From contig CAIQCK010000002.1 in assembly GCA_903870275.1 (NCBI GenBank), positions 1-64,000 of the forward strand: 64,000 nt of DNA, written 5' to 3'. Of the stretch, positions 63,439 through 64,000 are shown in pieces. The notes below the pieces were generated by a model. The model had not been told where the DNA came from. It was given only the letters and a program-made list of their open reading frames with translations, and did not search any database. The position numbers were made by a program, and so were the translations under genes. Each line of letters begins with the position of its first letter. Within the stretch, counting starts at the first letter, position 1. Source of the DNA: an uncultured bacterium (GTDB lineage Bacteria > Verrucomicrobiota > Verrucomicrobiia > CAIQCK01).

Positions 63439-64000
63439 TACAGGTGGCTCCTCAGTTGTTGTATTTGTCTGGCCAGCAAAACGAACTGCCGGCGGGTAAG
63501 CTGGCGCGATTCCAGCCGCTGCTCGCACTCCCCGGCCAGTTGCTCCCAGGCAAGCCGGAGTTCTTTCGTCGTTCCAAGCGCCGAGCGGATCTCCAGCGCC
63601 GACGCGTCGGAACGCAACCCGTATCGTTCCGTCAGGAAGCGGCGCAGATGCCGGTAAAGATAATCGAGCGCATCCAGTTGTGTCGAAGCGCGCGCATACA
63701 GGTCGCCCAGCGACACAGTGTATTCCATCACGGACCGGCGCGTGTCGCGCACCAGCGGGATCGGCTCGCCAAACCGGCGGGCGCTGGAACAAATCAGCAA
63801 GCCGACCACCAGAACCAGTTGCAGGCCCGCGACCTTGACCATCGGCAGCGAAAGGAAGTCCCCCAGGGCAAACTCCTGGGAGTAGCCGTGATGATATTCA
63901 TCAAAGAAAACGGTTCCGCCGGCGGGCAGGCGCGACAGAATGTTGAGTATCAGGACGAGATTGTCCTCACGCCCACAGTATTCATTGTTGATGAACGAGG
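63438..64000 (-). CDS. DUF4350 domain protein, start beyond the window
   Basis: The last 187 codons are present, reading into the window edge from 63998. The visible part includes INNEYCGREDNLVLILN, the motif VFFDEYHHGYSQE, one membrane helix (VAGLQLVLVVGLLICSS) and a cytoplasmic helical tail. The FDEYHHG sequence is characteristic of DUF4350 proteins, which accompany MoxR and DUF58. The N-terminus is outside the window, so an ATG at 63842 is not its real start. Confidence 0.85.
   Translation of the reverse strand, partial: SFINNEYCGREDNLVLILNILSRLPAGGTVFFDEYHHGYSQEFALGDFLSLPMVKVAGLQLVLVVGLLICSSARRFGEPIPLVRDTRRSVMEYTVSLGDLYARASTQLDALDYLYRHLRRFLTERYGLRSDASALEIRSALGTTKELRLAWEQLAGECEQRLESRQLTRRQFVLLARQIQQLRSHL

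Noticed and set aside
63442-63792. Long N-terminal extension of MoxR
   Set aside because: It runs antiparallel in phase through the DUF4350 gene; the ATG at 63438 gives a normal MoxR start.

Overview
The window is a GC-rich chromosomal segment from a Gram-negative bacterium, most likely a member of the Verrucomicrobiota (Pedosphaera/Limisphaerales-like). This is an inference. It rests on an outer-membrane beta-barrel and Wza/Wzc-type export genes, REP-type hairpins beside a REP-associated transposase, a GbsR/MarR regulator inside a polysaccharide locus, an inverted repeat of a type I associate with this phylum, and a gene style with many ATGA stop/start overlaps. No rRNA, tRNA, CRISPR array or intact insertion sequence was seen.

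Layout. 1-1117: a REP-associated tyrosine transposase flanked by GC-rich hairpins. 1118-5166: a lactate-utilisation operon (lutABC), a membrane-anchored alpha/beta hydrolase and a divergent cupin. 5301-12284: a polysaccharide export block with a strong sigma70-like promoter, a repeat-containing exported protein, an outer-membrane barrel, a Wzc-like tyrosine autokinase, a short Wza-like lipoprotein and an O-antigen ligase/polymerase with TPRs. 12325-19578: a fucose-synthase-like reductase, a second lutA-lutB pair translationally coupled to a glycosyltransferase, an FkbM methyltransferase, a short lutC, a UbiA/DPPR-type prenyltransferase and a GbsR/MarR regulator with its own promoter and palindrome. 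19579-34657: an ABC polysaccharide exporter (wzm/wzt) whose leader carries a JUMPstart/ops-like element, then a radical SAM protein, methyltransferases, GT2 and GT4 glycosyltransferases, two sugar epimerases, GT-C type membrane proteins and an epimerase remnant. 34859-48503: a mostly minus-strand block with methyltransferases, GT-C proteins, a second O-antigen ligase-like protein, a membrane sulfatase-like enzyme, a kinase-like/methyltransferase fusion, GT4/GT2 enzymes and an FAD oxidoreductase.

48563-64000 is more housekeeping in character: a secreted GH-like protein, an orphan NtrC-type response regulator, a site-2-protease-like M50 peptidase with CBS domains, an unusual 6-phosphofructokinase, a secreted clan GH-A glycosidase, a Sel1-repeat protein, a small zinc-ribbon protein, and a convergent RDD-SpoIIM / MoxR-DUF58-DUF4350 module cut by the window end.

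Together, 5-48 kb is one very large glycan locus. It contains both a Wzy-type export system (Wzc/Wza/ligase) and an ABC-type one (Wzm/Wzt), but no recognisable Wzx flippase or initiating phosphoglycosyltransferase. The points most worth a second look are the ops-like leader before wzm/wzt, the lut duplicate inserted into and coupled with the glycan operon, the kinase-like/methyltransferase fusion, the phosphofructokinase with substituted donor-site residues, and the repeat-built N-terminus of the secreted protein at 48563-51031.
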